A DNA stretch of 64,000 nt from Leptasterias polaris. Its lineage: Eukaryota > Echinodermata > Asteroidea > Forcipulatida > Asteriidae. Positions within the stretch are counted from its first letter, which is position 1. Every line of letters begins with the position of its first letter. The position numbers were made by a program, and so were the translations under genes. The stretch is taken from assembly GCA_037783415.1 (NCBI GenBank), contig JAZGTN010000087.1, positions 1,984,001 to 2,048,000 on the forward strand. The letters are read 5' to 3'. This document shows positions 37,901 through 40,900 of the stretch, in pieces. The notes under the pieces are model-generated. The model was not told the DNA's origin, did no database searches, and saw only the letters and a program-made list of their open reading frames with translations.

Positions 37901-40900
37901 GCCCACGCCTTTACCGCCATGGTGCTTACTCTGCAGTTCATTTCCGTTGTATTAAACGCTGTAGAATAGGGTTCGCAACATGATGAAACTGGTATCATGT
38001 TATTCCAAGCGTAAAGCTATAATCAGCGTGACTGGAAACCATTGCAAAATCAATGCGGGTTTCGTGCGTTGGATACATCGTAGCGGGAGGAATGCTCAAT
38101 CCTGGATCATTAAAATAGACTCAAACCAAAGAAGTAGGCTACTCGAAACTTTGGATAAAACTGGTAAATAATTTGTTTTACACGTTGTTCAAAATATTTT
38201 GAAGGAAATGGGCCAAGAAAATGTGTGGTGGTCGGAAAAAGACAAAATTCTGCGAGTGCCGGTCGGCGAATCATGAGTGCCGGTCGGGTTTTCCGGCACC
38301 GACCACCGTGGGCAGAACCCTGGATACTATCATGCTTTCATGCATTCCAAAAACCAAAAGTATACTTGGCTCTTAAAAACAAAGTTCAGTATCAGCAGTT
38401 ACTGAAAAGAAAAATTGATTGGTTTCAATCTGAAAGCTCACTAGTTATAATGTTAAACCAGGCCTGATGCTTCGTTTTTTGAAAGGGCAAGGGCACCAAG
38501 GCATTTTCTTCTTGGTAAAAGGGCACCTCTATGAGGAAATTGTAGTCTCTATTGGAACAATTCAAGGGGCACCAAGACAATGACCAGGGGCAACGGAGGC
38601 AATAGATCGATCCATTAAGCCCCGCCTCCTTACGAGTTAACCAATCACAGCCGCGAAACCCGATCACCATTAGTGCAAAGATCACCAAACGGCTCAAATG
38701 GTGATCAGATGTCGCGGTTGTGATTGGTCAATGAGAAATGGGCGTGGCTTAATGGATCAGTGTATTGCCTCCATTGCCTCTGTGAAGTATCAGGCCAGTG
38801 TAAACATTATAACTAGTGAGCTTTCAGATTGAAACCAATCAATTTTTCTTGTCAGTAACTGCTGGTACAGAACTTTGTAAGGCAAAGTATACCTTTGGTT
38901 TTTGGAACCGTTCGATTGTTTTATTCCTATATAAATGTAGATATATACAATAAAGACTAACCCGTGAAAATTTCATTTGAAAAGGTGGTCGCGTTTTTGA
39001 GATATCGCGGGAAAATCTGGAGCAAATATGTCCATGCTGGAAGAATAATCCCTAAAGGCTAATAGGAATACACAATCTGTCTTAGAATCGTATCTGACAG
39101 TTACGTTTCTCAAATTCAAATTTTGGGGCAAAAAACATAATTTCATTTCAAAAGGTGGTCGCATTTTTTAGATATCGCGGAAAATCCGGAGCGAATATGT
39201 CCATGCAGAAAGAATAATCCCTAATACTATAATAGGAATACACAATCTGCAGACAATAGATAGTTCCCAGTAGACGCCATCTTTACGGGCAAATTGCATT
39301 TTGGCTTGCAGGCGCGTCAAGCGCTCAAATTATTAACGCAGCCGCGTCGTTCACTAACCAATCATGCAATGAGTTTTGTGAAATGTGCGCGTGTTGCACG
39401 CCGTTCTCACGCGAAACGCATGACTGTGTGTTCCAAACTGCCCGTAAAGATGGCCGATTTACGTCATACTGCAACCTATCTATATTCTCAGGTTCAAATT
39501 TTGGGGTATAAAAACTGATTTCTTTTTACATAACCACATTACTTTGAAGTGAAATGTTTCTCAAAATGCTTTAGACTATCGAAGGCTGCTGTAGGCTTCT
39601 AATCAATATAGAAGATATTGATAGAGCTGTGTATTTGTATTGCAGGCACACTGTGTTGATAACCTAATCAAGCCAGGATGTTTCCTGGCTATAAGCAATC
39701 TCCAATGGAGACCTAACAGTGGCTCATCCAGCATCCCTTGTCTCCATGCAAATGATGCTGCGGTGGTTACCACAATTCCCAAAGCCACTCATCTCAGGTT
39801 GGCCATGCAGCATCTCCAAAAGACCATCAAGGTAAGCTTGTCTTGTCACTCACTAGAGGGGAGTGGTGCATCGGCAGAGTGGTTTGGAGCACTGGCCCCA
39901 ATTTCATAGAGCTGCTTCAGCAGAAAACATTGCTTAACAATTTTCTGCTAAGCAAAAATAGGCAGGATACCAGTTGCAAATTGTACATGTCACATGGTAG
40001 TTTAACTGGTACCCTTATTCTGATAAGCAGAATTTTGATGTGCTTAGCTAATTTGTATGCTTAAGCAGCTCTATGAAATTGGGCCCTGGGGTTACCAGAG
40101 TGTGGGTTCAGGTCCCGGTCACAGGCTTGTGAAATCTCCGCTTTAAAGCGGATATCCGCTTTTTCATTGACCGTACCAATTATTTTGGGGGGGGGGGGGG
40201 GGGGGGGCCTTATATAAGCTTGGCAACAATAATGTACAATTACAATAATGTGAAATAACCCTAGTTACTGGGTCAATAGGGTGCCCCAATTCGACCAGCA
40301 TAAATGCGTGACGCACGCTCACTTGACATTCCACGATCATTCTTACATCATGTAGTGTTTCGGCTCTTTTTTAAGGGTCCACTCACAGGCCTGCGGTCAT
40401 GACACTTGTGTCCTTGAGCAAGACTTAATCACGATGAATGGGATGGAAGTATGTAGGTCCTGTGTGTTTTGTAATATGAAGACAACCCGTACACTTATAG
40501 TGAAGAAAGGGGTATGCTCTGCTTTCTAGCATGCTTGGCTTCAGATTGTGCCGTATCATCTTGTAAACCCTTAAAACATGCTACATGTGTTTACATTTGT
40601 TGATGCCTGGGTATCATCATTCAAACATAGTTCTCGCATAACTAATACTAAAACGAAGGAGTGCTTTGAGATGTGATAAATTGTAATATTAGAACTGTGA
40701 GCTATTATGTGGAGTCATGCATTGTCAAAAGCCTTGCGTGTGATTAATATTGTGTGACTTTAGGTTCTTTTTTTAGCGGCATGTTACATGTGAATGCTAT
40801 GAGGTTTTGTTTTAGGGTCTTTGTCTACATGCTGCTGTGGGAACATTTGGTGTTCTTCTTGAGCTGTTTTCTTAGGTTGGTTAATGTACGTCTGTTTTGA

